64,000 nt of DNA from Kangiellaceae bacterium. GTDB lineage: Bacteria; Pseudomonadota; Gammaproteobacteria; Enterobacterales; Kangiellaceae. The notes under the pieces were generated by a model. That model saw nothing but the letters and a program-made list of their open reading frames with translations. It searched no databases and had not been told where the DNA came from. Of this stretch, positions 1-8,382 are shown one piece after another. The translations under genes and the position numbers were made by a program. Location: assembly GCA_013373015.1 (NCBI GenBank), contig JABXIQ010000002.1:1-64000 (forward strand), given 5' to 3'. Each line of letters opens with the position of its first letter. Within the stretch, counting starts at the first letter, position 1.

Positions 1-13
1 GAGCTACATAGCC
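1..13 (-). tRNA. 5' end of a tRNA, probably elongator tRNA-Met (cut by the window edge)
   Basis: Read on the minus strand, the first 13 bases are GGCTATGTAGCTC. This fits a tRNA 5' end: a 7-base acceptor strand, T8, A9 and a GCTC D-stem. It differs by one base from the E. coli elongator tRNA-Met start (GGCTACGTAGCTC). P. aeruginosa also has a tRNA-Met next to ychF. A good promoter lies just upstream (32-60). The anticodon is outside the window, so the identity is inferred. Confidence 0.65.
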
Positions 14-31
14 ATAAATTCAGTGGCGCGT

Positions 32-60
32 ATTTTGGTGATTTTAGTGCTTTTTGTCAA
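32..60 (-). promoter_or_regulatory. Sigma-70 promoter of the truncated tRNA
   Basis: On the minus strand there is a perfect -35 TTGACA, a 17-nt spacer and a -10 CAAAAT, followed by a GC-rich CGCGCC discriminator typical of stringently controlled stable-RNA promoters. It points at the tRNA start at base 13. A 9-bp inverted repeat (TGGTGATTT / AAATCACCA) flanks the -35 and may also act at the end of ychF. Confidence 0.65.
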
Positions 61-87
61 CCCCAAATCACCATTTCTAGCGATAAA

Positions 88-1179
88 TTAAACGTTAAAT
101 CTAAAGTGCATCACGTCGCCGTCTTGCACGATATAGTCTTTGCCTTCTAAACGCCATTTACCAGCTTCTTTAGCGCCGGCTTCACCATTACCAGCGATAT
201 AGTCGTCGTAGGCGGTAACTTCCGCGCGGATAAAGCCTTTTTCAAAGTCGGTGTGGATGACGCCAGCAGCTTGCGGGGCAGTGGCTCCGACGCGAACTTG
301 CCATGCACGTACTTCTTTTTTGCCTGCTGTGAAGTAGGTCTGTAGGTCTAATAATGTGTAGCCTGCTCGAATTACGCGGTTTAAGCCTGGCTCTTCTTGA
401 CCAATATCGGCTAAGAAGTCCGCTTTGTCTTCGTCATCAAGAGCAGCAATTTCTGACTCAATTGAGGCGCAGATTGGCACAACTTCGGCACCTTCTTTGG
501 CGGCAAAGTCACGAACCTGCTCAAGCAAAGGGTTATTTTCAAAACCATCTTCGCTAACATTAGCGATATACATGGTTGGCTTGGTGGTGATCAATTGGAA
601 GCGCGAAAGAATTTTCTTTTCGTCTTTGTCCCAGTCTAAGCTACGTAATGCGTTGCCTTCATCTAAGCAAGTTTTGCATTTTTCTAAGACTTCCAAGTCG
701 GCTTTGGCTTCTTTATCGCCACTTTTAGCAATTTTAGTTGCTTTAAGTATGCGTTTTTCAACTGATTCTAAGTCAGCAAGTGCTAACTCGGTATTAATGG
801 TTTCAATATCAGCAATAGGATCCACTTTGCCTGCCACATGTACTACGTCGTCATTGGCAAAACAACGTACAACATGTGCAATGGCGTGAGTTTCACGAAT
901 ATTGGCAAGGAACTTATTACCTAGACCTTCACCTTTTGATGCGCCAGCAACTAAGCCAGCAATGTCCACGAATTCCATAGTGGCTGGCAATATACGCTCT
1001 GGAGTGACGATTTTGGCAAGAGCATCGAGTCGTGGATCTGGAATAGGAACAACACCAGTGTTTGGCTCAATAGTACAGAAAGGGTAGTTAGCTGCATCAA
1101 TTCCCGCATCGGTTAGCGCGTTGAATAAAGTTGATTTGCCAACGTTTGGTAAGCCTACAATTCCGCAGTTCAAAGGCAT
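88..1179 (-). CDS. ychF: Redox-regulated ATPase YchF (Obg/OLA1 family)
   Basis: A 363-residue cytosolic P-loop NTPase that binds ribosomes and is involved in translation and stress responses. The N-terminal G domain shows the P-loop GLPNVGKS (about residues 9-16), a DIAGLV switch II, and NVSE in place of the GTPase NKxD motif, which in this family gives ATP preference. A TGS domain forms the C-terminus. The length matches the family. The start gives the usual [16 protein letters not shown] opening. It lies 30 nt after pth and is probably the last gene of rplY-pth-ychF, the same order as P. aeruginosa PA4671-PA4673. Confidence 0.97.
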   Translation of the reverse strand: MPLNCGIVGLPNVGKSTLFNALTDAGIDAANYPFCTIEPNTGVVPIPDPRLDALAKIVTPERILPATMEFVDIAGLVAGASKGEGLGNKFLANIRETHAIAHVVRCFANDDVVHVAGKVDPIADIETINTELALADLESVEKRILKATKIAKSGDKEAKADLEVLEKCKTCLDEGNALRSLDWDKDEKKILSRFQLITTKPTMYIANVSEDGFENNPLLEQVRDFAAKEGAEVVPICASIESEIAALDDEDKADFLADIGQEEPGLNRVIRAGYTLLDLQTYFTAGKKEVRAWQVRVGATAPQAAGVIHTDFEKGFIRAEVTAYDDYIAGNGEAGAKEAGKWRLEGKDYIVQDGDVMHFRFNV

Positions 1180-1209
1180 TGTCTATTCTCTCTTTGCTAG
1201 ATAATCAGT

Positions 1210-1806
1210 TTATGAAGATAAAGGTGATTGCAAGCTGTGTAAGCGTTGCACGGCCTTATCCCAGTCGCCCTGTAATAGGGCTGGTGTTTCGCGTATTGCT
1301 TCATCAATGGCAATATTGATGGCGTTACGTTCGTCTGCGCTCGGTTTATTCAGGACATAACCTGACACTTTGCTTTTATGGCCTGGATGCCCAATACCAA
1401 CGCGGAGACGCATAAATTCTTTGTTGTTGGCCAGTTTGCTAATGGTATCGCGTAAACCATTGTGGCCACCATGACCGCCGCCTTTCTTGAGTTTCAAAGT
1501 TCCAGGCTCAATATCCAGTTCATCATGTGCGATCAGTATTTCTTCTGGTTGGATCTTATAAAAGTTAGCTACAGCTTGAATGGCTTTGCCACTTAAATTC
1601 ATAAAAGTGGTTGGGATCAGCAGTTTAACTTCGTAATTTCCAATCAAACCTTTGCCAAAAAGGCCATGAAACTTTGATTCGACTTTGAGTTGGATATTAT
1701 AAGCTCGAGCCAGCTCTTCGAGATACCAGGCTCCGGCGTTATGACGGGTGTCTTGATATTGTGAGCCTGGATTGGCCAGGCCCACAATTAACTTGATGCT
1801 AGACAT
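1210..1806 (-). CDS. pth: Peptidyl-tRNA hydrolase
   Basis: Releases peptides from prematurely dissociated peptidyl-tRNA so that the tRNA can be recycled. The ORF track extends it to 1956, but that extension lies inside rplY and codes a hydrophobic, non-homologous leader. The ATG at 1806 gives [17 protein letters not shown], the family's normal N-terminus, and a 198-residue protein of usual length. The catalytic His is in DTRHNAG and the catalytic Asp in AHDELD. It sits 46 nt downstream of rplY in the common L25-Pth-YchF operon. Confidence 0.96.
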   Translation of the reverse strand: MSSIKLIVGLANPGSQYQDTRHNAGAWYLEELARAYNIQLKVESKFHGLFGKGLIGNYEVKLLIPTTFMNLSGKAIQAVANFYKIQPEEILIAHDELDIEPGTLKLKKGGGHGGHNGLRDTISKLANNKEFMRLRVGIGHPGHKSKVSGYVLNKPSADERNAINIAIDEAIRETPALLQGDWDKAVQRLHSLQSPLSS

Positions 1807-1852
1807 GTTCGCAGAATCTTCAGATTCAAGTCTAACAGGCGGAGCGGAAGAA

Positions 1853-2497
1853 TTACTCTTCGCCGCCTTCTTCTGATGCAGTTTCTTCTGCTGCTGAGTC
1901 GTCTTCAGAAGAAGCAGGGCCAGCAGGACGAACAACGTTAGCAACAGATAAATCATGGTCTTCGCCTTGAGCTAGTGCGTCTAAAGTTACACCTTCAGGC
2001 AATACTAGATCAGATAAATGTACAACTTCACCCATGCCTAAGTTTGCTAGATCAACTTCGATGAACTCTGGCAAGTGGCGTGGTAAACAGCTGATTTCAA
2101 CTGAAGTTACTTGGTGAGAAACGATACCACCTTCTTTAACGCCAGGTGCTTTATCTTCGTTGATGAAGTGTAAAGGTACTGATGCGTGCATAACTTGGCC
2201 ACGAACAACGCGCTTTAAGTCCATGTGAAGAACTTTCGGCTTGTATGAGTGACGTTGAATGTCTTTTAAGATAACTTCTTCAACTTTGCCGTCGATGTCT
2301 AAGTTGATGATTGAAGAATAAGCTGCTTCGTCTTCTAACATACGGATCACTTGGTTGTGAAGTAAAGTTACAGATACAGCTTCTTCTTTACCGCCGTAAA
2401 CTACGGCTGGGATTTTATCGTCCAAACGACGTAGGCGGCGGCTCGCACCTTTCCCTATATCGCTACGAACTTCAGCGTTTAGAGTAAATTCGCTCAT
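1853..2497 (-). CDS. rplY: 50S ribosomal protein L25, long (Ctc) form
   Basis: A 5S rRNA-binding ribosomal protein. At 214 residues it is the two-domain Ctc/TL5 type: an N-terminal L25 beta-barrel (about 1-90, with the GxGAxRRLR segment that contacts 5S rRNA) and a C-terminal TL5 domain (about 95-190). The tail is very acidic ([19 protein letters not shown]), common in this form. E. coli has only the short form. It heads the operon with pth and ychF. Upstream, on the minus strand, a TATAAT box lies about 100 nt before the start. Confidence 0.97.
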   Translation of the reverse strand: MSEFTLNAEVRSDIGKGASRRLRRLDDKIPAVVYGGKEEAVSVTLLHNQVIRMLEDEAAYSSIINLDIDGKVEEVILKDIQRHSYKPKVLHMDLKRVVRGQVMHASVPLHFINEDKAPGVKEGGIVSHQVTSVEISCLPRHLPEFIEVDLANLGMGEVVHLSDLVLPEGVTLDALAQGEDHDLSVANVVRPAGPASSEDDSAAEETASEEGGEE

Positions 2498-2597
2498 TGT
2501 ATTTCTCCTCTACACCATAAATGGTGAGGTAATGAGTGTTAATAAAAAAGGTTTATCCCTTGCGACCAAGGATGAACCCGCAAAAATTTGGAGCGCG

Positions 2598-2603
2598 ATT
2601 ATA
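2598..2603 (-). promoter_or_regulatory. Probable -10 box of the rplY-pth-ychF operon
   Basis: The minus-strand sequence TTGTATAATCGCGC has a consensus TATAAT and a GC-rich discriminator, as expected for a ribosomal protein promoter. I see no good -35 at 16-18 nt. The leader to the rplY ATG is about 95 nt. Confidence 0.5.
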
Positions 2604-2669
2604 CAATGAAAAAAAGGATTACACTAGCTCTATCTCTAGGTTTTTATGGCTTAGAGCGCCTAAATATGG

Positions 2670-3938
2670 CTATTCTTGGCAGCTTAACTCTGGCGAGACG
2701 GATAATTGTAGTTTGTGGCAAATTTCTTTAGCTGAGGCTTGCTCACCTTTGGATTTCAATAATTCCATGAGACCTAAGTTGGCCTCTACATCAAGCGGAG
2801 AGTAGTTTAAAACTCTTCGATACCATATTTCAGCATCTAGGCTTTTACCTATTTGATTGCTTTTTTTGGCTATTGCAATACCAATTTTTGAGTGCCAAGG
2901 TCTAATTTTAACCGTTTCTGAGTTATATTCACGTTCCATCGCTTCATAAGCATTTGTTAAAAGTTCTAATCCTTCTAGGGTTTGATTGCGTGTATCTAAG
3001 ATCTCAGACTTATTAATCATGGCTCCCCATGCATTGGGATTAAGCTCAATCGCTTTATCATAGTGTTTGAGTGCCAAATCAAATTTGTTTTGGGCTGCAT
3101 AAACTAAACCAAGAGAGCGGTGGACCGACGAATCTGATGGCGCAAGACGAACGGCTCTTTCGCCTAGAGCTTGAGCTCGCTCAAGATATTGTTTTGCTTC
3201 AGGAGTTGCTAGTCTTTGTTCTTTATGCGCTTGCGTAAGGGTTGTATGTTCTATATCAGGAGTACCTAATTCATTAGGCCATCGCAGTACCTTTTGCACT
3301 AAGGCTGTTGCTAACCCTGATTGAGCTGGGCCAAAATTAGGCTCTGCGGCAATAATTCTTTCATACAAGCGAATAGCATTTTCGTTATCAGCTCGAGTGT
3401 ACTGAAAATAATAATCATCTGCCTGTTTTTGTAAATTGCTTAACTCTGGGTTCAATATTGTGCTTGAGGGCTGTTTTTGATTATTGCTAGAGTTGTAGTC
3501 GCGATATATAAAAAAAACAGTGCCGATAGCGATGGCAACAGTTGCAAGCAGCAACACTAATTTGGTATGGCCAACCTTGGTGGTATCTTGCTTTAGTGTG
3601 TTATTTGAGATGATGGGTTGTGGAGCTACTTTAAATCGATAACCTCTTTTGGGTAAGGTTTCGATGAATTCAGGCGTTTTGGGATTATCATTAAGAGCTT
3701 TGCGAAGCTTAGAAATGGTTTTTGCTAATACTTCGTCGCTGACTATAGTATCTTCCCATAAAGAATTTACGATCTGCTCTTTAGGTAAAACTTTTGAGTG
3801 GTTGTTTAAAAAATAGGATAACAACTCTATGGTTTTAGGCTCTAAAGTGTTTTGTGTTTGCCCATTAGAAAGTTCACCAGTGGTGAGATCACAGTGCCAT
3901 TGCCCAAGTTTTACCAATTCGATATTATCCACTTGCAA
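2670..3938 (-). CDS. ToxR/CadC-like membrane-anchored transcriptional regulator with TPR domain
   Basis: A 422-residue protein with three parts. Residues about 10-103 are an OmpR/PhoB-type winged helix with the typical ending ETLPKRGYRF. A single transmembrane helix follows at about 127-146, then a periplasmic tetratricopeptide domain (about 165-410). This architecture resembles CadC/ToxR regulators that bind DNA while anchored in the inner membrane. It is divergent from the S41 peptidase at 4089, with a 7-bp inverted repeat between them, so it likely controls that gene; this is inferred. The pair interrupts the prs-rplY neighbourhood found elsewhere. The track start is TTG; GTG at 3932 is an alternative, and neither has a clear ribosome site. 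Confidence 0.85.
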   Translation of the reverse strand: MQVDNIELVKLGQWHCDLTTGELSNGQTQNTLEPKTIELLSYFLNNHSKVLPKEQIVNSLWEDTIVSDEVLAKTISKLRKALNDNPKTPEFIETLPKRGYRFKVAPQPIISNNTLKQDTTKVGHTKLVLLLATVAIAIGTVFFIYRDYNSSNNQKQPSSTILNPELSNLQKQADDYYFQYTRADNENAIRLYERIIAAEPNFGPAQSGLATALVQKVLRWPNELGTPDIEHTTLTQAHKEQRLATPEAKQYLERAQALGERAVRLAPSDSSVHRSLGLVYAAQNKFDLALKHYDKAIELNPNAWGAMINKSEILDTRNQTLEGLELLTNAYEAMEREYNSETVKIRPWHSKIGIAIAKKSNQIGKSLDAEIWYRRVLNYSPLDVEANLGLMELLKSKGEQASAKEICHKLQLSVSPELSCQE

Positions 3939-3997
3939 GTCTAAGTTATTGAATATTAAAGATATTGCTTTAATTCAAAGTAAAGTCAGAAAAAAAA

Positions 3998-4016
3998 GAT
4001 ACTTACTTCAAGTATC
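3998..4016. promoter_or_regulatory. Inverted repeat, candidate operator between regulator and peptidase
   Basis: A perfect dyad, GATACTT-ACTTC-AAGTATC, is centred in the 150-nt divergent intergenic region between the winged-helix regulator and the S41 peptidase. Its position suits an operator. Function is inferred from position and symmetry only. Confidence 0.4.
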
Positions 4017-4088
4017 ATTAATCAGCCTATAGCACGATCTTAGCCAGATTAATATTACACATCAATTAATTATTCGGAGTAATTAAAA

Positions 4089-5552
4089 ATGCAATATAAA
4101 TGGTTAATCAAAATAGTACTATTAGGTTTGATACTTGTATTGTTTGTAACGAGTACAAAAGCGTCTAATACCGAAGCCAATACTCAATACATTTCCAAAG
4201 AAGAGATTATCAATGACTTTGAAGAGCTGTATCAAAGACTACAAAAAGCACACTATGATTTATACGCTCACCGGTCAAAGGAAGAATTTGATGAACACTT
4301 TATCAAACTAAAGCATTCTATCAATGCGCAAATGACTCTGTCTGAAGTAACGGTTTTGTTTCAGACATTTGCATCATTTGCTAACATTGCGCATACCAAG
4401 ATCGATCTTCCAACCCAAGATTATGTCAATTATCGTCAGTCTGATGGAAAGGCTTTTCCTCTCTTTGTAAAAGTGATTGATGGCAAAGTCTATGTGGTCG
4501 AAAATTATAGTGATGCGAAAGATATCAGTGCTGGAGATCAAATTGTTGCACTGAATAAGCAATGTATGCGCAGTCTGTTAAAAGATTTGAGGAAATATAT
4601 TTCGGCAGATACAGACACTATGTATTTTGGCTTTCTTGAGCTCCAATTCCCAATGTTACTTTGGTTTGAGCATGGTGCTCAAGAGCAATACGAAGTAACT
4701 ATCAAAGGCGAAAACGGACAAAAAGATATCATGCTAGCAACCATTGGATATGATGATTTAATTCATAAAATGGAGCAGAGGAAAGGGTTGCTAGAGTTGG
4801 GTTTTGAGCGAGTTACCACAGTAACTAAGCAAATTGGTTATCTAAGACCTGGTCCATTTTTTAATACGGACCAAAATGCCGAAGATGTATGGGATCACAC
4901 AAGCTTTAAAAGCTTTATTGATGATGCCTTTGAAACATTCTCAGTGCAAAAAGTAAAAGCTTTGCTAATTGATTTGAGAAATAATCCTGGTGGGACCAAT
5001 TCCTTTAGTGATTACATGATTCAAAAGTTTGCGAACAAGGATTTTAAATTTGCTTCTGATTTTAAAGTGAAAGTCAGTTCTGAATTTATAGCTGCCAATG
5101 AAAATCGACTCAAGGAAAGCGTGGTTACAGAAACCTCAGAAAGGTATCAAGCAAGTTATGCGGGATTAGCAGAGGGAGATATTTTTGATTTTAATTTAGC
5201 ATTAAATAAAGCTTCGTCAGAAAGATTTGAAAAACCAGTTTATATTTTAGTGAATCGTCACAGTTATTCAAATGCTGTAACAACCGCTGCATTAGCTCAA
5301 GATTATGATTTTGCGACTATTATGGGTGAAAAAACCAATGATTTAGCGACAACTTATGGCGCAATGGAAGCATTCAAATTAAGTAAAACAAAAATAGCTG
5401 TTAGTTTCCCTAAAGCTCACATTATACGGCCTAATGGTGAGAAAAAAGCGCATGGCGTTACACCAGATATTATTATTGAAACACCGTTAGTGGAATATGT
5501 TGAAGATAGTGTATTACAGAGAGCTTTGTTAGAAATTGAAAAGAGGTTTTAA
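4089..5552 (+). CDS. Secreted S41-family (C-terminal processing-like) peptidase
   Basis: A 487-residue protein with a cleavable signal peptide (hydrophobic 8-24, then TKAS). A helical domain (about 33-105) is followed by a PDZ-like segment ending ISAGDQIVALN (about 145-160) and the S41 catalytic core: LLIDLRNNPGG, VNRHSYSNA carrying the likely nucleophilic Ser, and IMGEKT. The Lys of the Ser-Lys dyad in Prc/CtpA (FGKG motif) is not visible after GEKT. It may therefore belong to the tricorn/IRBP-like S41 branch rather than true Ctp proteases. The start has GGAG about 10 nt upstream. It probably acts on periplasmic or extracellular proteins; the substrate is unknown. It is divergent from the membrane regulator. 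Confidence 0.82.
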   Translation: MQYKWLIKIVLLGLILVLFVTSTKASNTEANTQYISKEEIINDFEELYQRLQKAHYDLYAHRSKEEFDEHFIKLKHSINAQMTLSEVTVLFQTFASFANIAHTKIDLPTQDYVNYRQSDGKAFPLFVKVIDGKVYVVENYSDAKDISAGDQIVALNKQCMRSLLKDLRKYISADTDTMYFGFLELQFPMLLWFEHGAQEQYEVTIKGENGQKDIMLATIGYDDLIHKMEQRKGLLELGFERVTTVTKQIGYLRPGPFFNTDQNAEDVWDHTSFKSFIDDAFETFSVQKVKALLIDLRNNPGGTNSFSDYMIQKFANKDFKFASDFKVKVSSEFIAANENRLKESVVTETSERYQASYAGLAEGDIFDFNLALNKASSERFEKPVYILVNRHSYSNAVTTAALAQDYDFATIMGEKTNDLATTYGAMEAFKLSKTKIAVSFPKAHIIRPNGEKKAHGVTPDIIIETPLVEYVEDSVLQRALLEIEKRF

Positions 5553-5582
5553 AGGTTGATCGAGTAAATGTAGTTAAGACGT

Positions 5583-5617
5583 AAAAAGCTATCCCGCTTT
5601 ATAACGAGATAGCTTTT
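5583..5617. terminator. Bidirectional terminator between S41 peptidase and prs
   Basis: AAAAGCTATC pairs with GATAGCTTTT around a roughly 14-nt loop that can extend the stem. T-rich runs follow on both strands. It sits between convergent genes and can serve both. Confidence 0.7.
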
Positions 5618-5623
5618 GACTTT

Positions 5624-6571
5624 TTAGTCTAAAAACATGGTTGAAATCGATTCTTCAGTATTTACACGACGAATTGATTCGCCAAGTAGTGGCGCTAGGC
5701 TTAATACTTGTACTCTATCACAACCTTTTGCCTCGTCGCTTAAAGGAATGGTGTTAGTCACAACTAAACGATCAAGGTTAGAATTATTAAGATTATCAAT
5801 GGCTTTGCCCGATAATACAGGGTGAGTAGCATAAGCTGAAACACTGCGAGCACCATGATCTTTAAGAGCTTGCGCGGCTTGGCATAAAGTGCCTGCGGTA
5901 TCCACCATGTCATCAACGATTACACAGTCACGGTCAGTAACGTCACCAATAATGTTCATTACGCTAACTTCATTAGCGCGAGGACGACGCTTGTCGATAA
6001 TGGCAAGGTCTGCGTCATTCAAGCGCTTTGCTATTGCGCGAGCGCGTACCACACCGCCAACATCTGGCGAAACTACCATGAGATTGTCACCTGCATTGGC
6101 TTGAATATGATCTAGCAATACTGGAGTAGCGTACACATTATCCACTGGAATATTGAAGAAACCTTGAATTTGGTCAGCGTGCAAATCAACCGTCAATACG
6201 CGGTCAAAACCAACTCCACCTATCATATCAGCAACAACTTTTGCGCTGATTGGCACGCGAGCTGAGCGAACGCGACGATCTTGGCGAGCGTAACCATAGT
6301 AAGGAACAACTGCGGTGATACGTTTAGCAGAGGCACGTTTTAGCGCATCGGCCATGATGATTAATTCCATCAAGTTGTCATTAGTGGGTGCACAAGTTGA
6401 TTGGATAATGAAAACGTCTTTACCACGTACATTTTCGAGAATTTCTACACTGCATTCGCCATCGCTAAAGCGATTTGCGTTGACTTTGCCCAGCGGCACA
6501 TTGAGATAAGTAGAGATTGCATTCGCAAGTTCAGGTGTTGCATTACCGCTGAAAAGCATTAAATCAGACAT
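5624..6571 (-). CDS. prs: Ribose-phosphate pyrophosphokinase (PRPP synthase)
   Basis: Makes phosphoribosyl pyrophosphate from ribose 5-phosphate and ATP for nucleotide, His, Trp and NAD synthesis. The 315-residue length is standard for class I enzymes. Motifs seen are the [14 protein letters not shown]/Mg site, YARQDRR, and the PRPP-binding loop [12 protein letters not shown]. It lies downstream of tRNA-Gln and ispE on the same strand, an arrangement conserved in Pseudomonas and Escherichia. Confidence 0.98.
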   Translation of the reverse strand: MSDLMLFSGNATPELANAISTYLNVPLGKVNANRFSDGECSVEILENVRGKDVFIIQSTCAPTNDNLMELIIMADALKRASAKRITAVVPYYGYARQDRRVRSARVPISAKVVADMIGGVGFDRVLTVDLHADQIQGFFNIPVDNVYATPVLLDHIQANAGDNLMVVSPDVGGVVRARAIAKRLNDADLAIIDKRRPRANEVSVMNIIGDVTDRDCVIVDDMVDTAGTLCQAAQALKDHGARSVSAYATHPVLSGKAIDNLNNSNLDRLVVTNTIPLSDEAKGCDRVQVLSLAPLLGESIRRVNTEESISTMFLD

Positions 6572-6667
6572 GAAAAAGCCCTAAAAAGTTAGCCCCAAAA
6601 TAGCTTAAATATAGCTTAAGTAACGAGTTGTGGCGTAGCAGGCTGTGTCGGATAGACGTAAAGAAAA

Positions 6668-6742
6668 TGGCAGGGGTAGCTGGATTTGAACCAACGAATG
6701 CCGGCATCAAAAGCCGGTGCCTTACCGCTTGGCGATACCCCT
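6668..6742 (-). tRNA. tRNA-Gln (anticodon UUG), CCA encoded
   Basis: A 75-nt gene that folds as a cloverleaf. Acceptor strands AGGGGTA / TACCCCT pair fully, the anticodon loop is TTTTGAT (anticodon TTG), the T-loop is GTTCGAATC, and the 3' CCA is encoded. It closely matches E. coli tRNA-Gln(UUG). It lies between ispE and prs, a conserved location, and is probably co-transcribed with them. Confidence 0.96.
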
Positions 6743-6747
6743 ATTTT

Positions 6748-7644
6748 TTAAGCAATCTCTAGTAGAGGAGAGCGATTAATACCCTTGGCTACCAGAGTTA
6801 ACCAGCGCTGCTTGCACAGAGCCGATATTTTACGGACTTCTCGCTCATTGTCAAAGGATAAGAAGACACAACTTCCAGTTCCTGTTAACAGTGCTTGTCC
6901 ATATTGTGAAAGGACGTTTAACGCTTCGTTCACTTCAGGATAAAGCTCTGCGACAAGTGGCTGTATGGCGTTGTAACCAAGCTCTTCGAGCTGCGTTTCA
7001 ACATACTGCCCTTGGCGAGTGGCGCGTAATTTAATAGGTTTATCGTTTCTTGTCAACGCTGAATGTGAAAAAATTTTACCTGTATTGATGTGAACATTTG
7101 GATAAACAATCAGATACCACTTTTCTGGTAATTCGGTTTTGGTTAAAACTTCACCAATCCCTTGCGCCCAGGCGCTGTAGCCGTTGACGAAAACAGGAAC
7201 GTCAGCACCTAATTTGCTACCAATATCACATAAAGTTTGGTTGTCTAAACCTAACTTCCACAAGTGGTTTAGTGCGATCAAGGTGGTTGCGGCATCTGAG
7301 CTACCGCCGCCTAAACCTGCGCCAGAGGGTAATTTTTTATGCAGTTTAATATCTGCGCCAAGGGCTTGAGAATTGTATGGAGCCAGAGCTTTGGCTGCTT
7401 TAATAATCAAATTATCAGCGCTTGGAACCTCATCATATTCTGATTGTAGCGATAATCGACCCGTATCATTGGATTTGATCCAAATATCATCACCATAATC
7501 TAATAATTGGAATAAGGTTTGTAACTCATGATAACCGTCATCGCGCTGACCAAGTACACGCAATTCAAGATTTAACTTAGCTGGTGCGGGCCAATAGCTG
7601 TATCCCTCACTATCTAAACTGGCAGTTGTGATCTGAAAACTCAT
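6748..7644 (-). CDS. ispE: 4-diphosphocytidyl-2-C-methyl-D-erythritol kinase
   Basis: The ATP-dependent kinase of the MEP isoprenoid pathway. The 298-residue GHMP kinase shows PAPAKLNLELRVLG at the N-terminus with the conserved Lys, the glycine-rich PSGAGLGGGSSDAA phosphate loop (about 105), and a C-terminal GTGSCVF motif. It starts 2 nt after the lolB stop, so the two are translationally close, and is followed by tRNA-Gln and prs. Confidence 0.97.
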   Translation of the reverse strand: MSFQITTASLDSEGYSYWPAPAKLNLELRVLGQRDDGYHELQTLFQLLDYGDDIWIKSNDTGRLSLQSEYDEVPSADNLIIKAAKALAPYNSQALGADIKLHKKLPSGAGLGGGSSDAATTLIALNHLWKLGLDNQTLCDIGSKLGADVPVFVNGYSAWAQGIGEVLTKTELPEKWYLIVYPNVHINTGKIFSHSALTRNDKPIKLRATRQGQYVETQLEELGYNAIQPLVAELYPEVNEALNVLSQYGQALLTGTGSCVFLSFDNEREVRKISALCKQRWLTLVAKGINRSPLLEIA

Positions 7645-7646
7645 GG

Positions 7647-8348
7647 CTATTGATAGGCCTTGGTATCAGTAGGGATGGTTGTAGAGTTCATGTCCCAACT
7701 GCGATTTGACAGAATGACTTTATTATCACCTTGCAGGATTTTAATTTTTGTGGGTAGTTTTGTGGCAACTGTTTCACCTTCAATTGCGCTTGCTAGTTGA
7801 AATTCAGCATAGCGCTCATAAGTCACTACATAATCCTGATAGGTTAATTGTTGCAAGGTGCCATCGGCATTGATCAATAAATTATTTTGGCTAATGCCCG
7901 TGGGCAAGCCTTTAACCCAATCTTGCAAATAATTTATGGGTAAACTCCAGCCTAGTATGCTGTAAAGCAAATATTCTGGATTGGTTCCTTCAAAATGACG
8001 CTCATCGCCTGTATCTAAAGTGCTGATCATTGGGGTCACTTTCATAATGGCATAGGTTTGACCAAAGGCGCCGTATAAGCGGAAGTCGAAATGATTATGA
8101 GCTTGTTGTTGCCATAGGAAGTTACTAGAAAAGCTGTCTTGGGGATGAGTAATTCCAATACGGCCTTTGAGCTGGAACTGCTCAATGGTTTTTAGCTGCT
8201 GGTATTGACGTTGCCACAAAGGGTCGTCCCAAACGGTTGTTGCTTGTTTGACTGGAGTTGTTTCACAGGCGCTCAATAGGAAGAGCGCAATGATAGTTAA
8301 GATGGTTTTTTGTATTGTTTTTGCTAATGGTAGCTCACGAAAGGTCAT
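7647..8348 (-). CDS. lolB: Outer-membrane lipoprotein receptor LolB
   Basis: Accepts lipoproteins from periplasmic LolA and inserts them in the outer membrane. The 233-residue precursor has a basic N-terminus, a hydrophobic core and lipobox LSAC (Cys about 28). The mature part has the LolB pattern FQLKGRIGITHPQDSFSSNFLWQQ, the WSLPINYLQDWVKGLP segment and Y-rich C-terminal strands. It lies between the TPR lipoprotein gene and ispE, as in Pseudomonas (PA4667-PA4669). Confidence 0.93.
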   Translation of the reverse strand: MTFRELPLAKTIQKTILTIIALFLLSACETTPVKQATTVWDDPLWQRQYQQLKTIEQFQLKGRIGITHPQDSFSSNFLWQQQAHNHFDFRLYGAFGQTYAIMKVTPMISTLDTGDERHFEGTNPEYLLYSILGWSLPINYLQDWVKGLPTGISQNNLLINADGTLQQLTYQDYVVTYERYAEFQLASAIEGETVATKLPTKIKILQGDNKVILSNRSWDMNSTTIPTDTKAYQ

Positions 8349-8382
8349 GTATCGCCTTATGGTTGGGTATTAAATATTAGTG

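Noticed and set aside
425-889. 154-residue plus-strand ORF inside ychF
   Set aside because: It is the antisense of a strongly conserved gene, with Ser/Leu-rich low-complexity content typical of shadow frames.
1807-1956. 50-residue hydrophobic extension of pth
   Set aside because: It lies inside the rplY coding region in another frame and is not part of the Pth family; ATG 1806 is the natural start.
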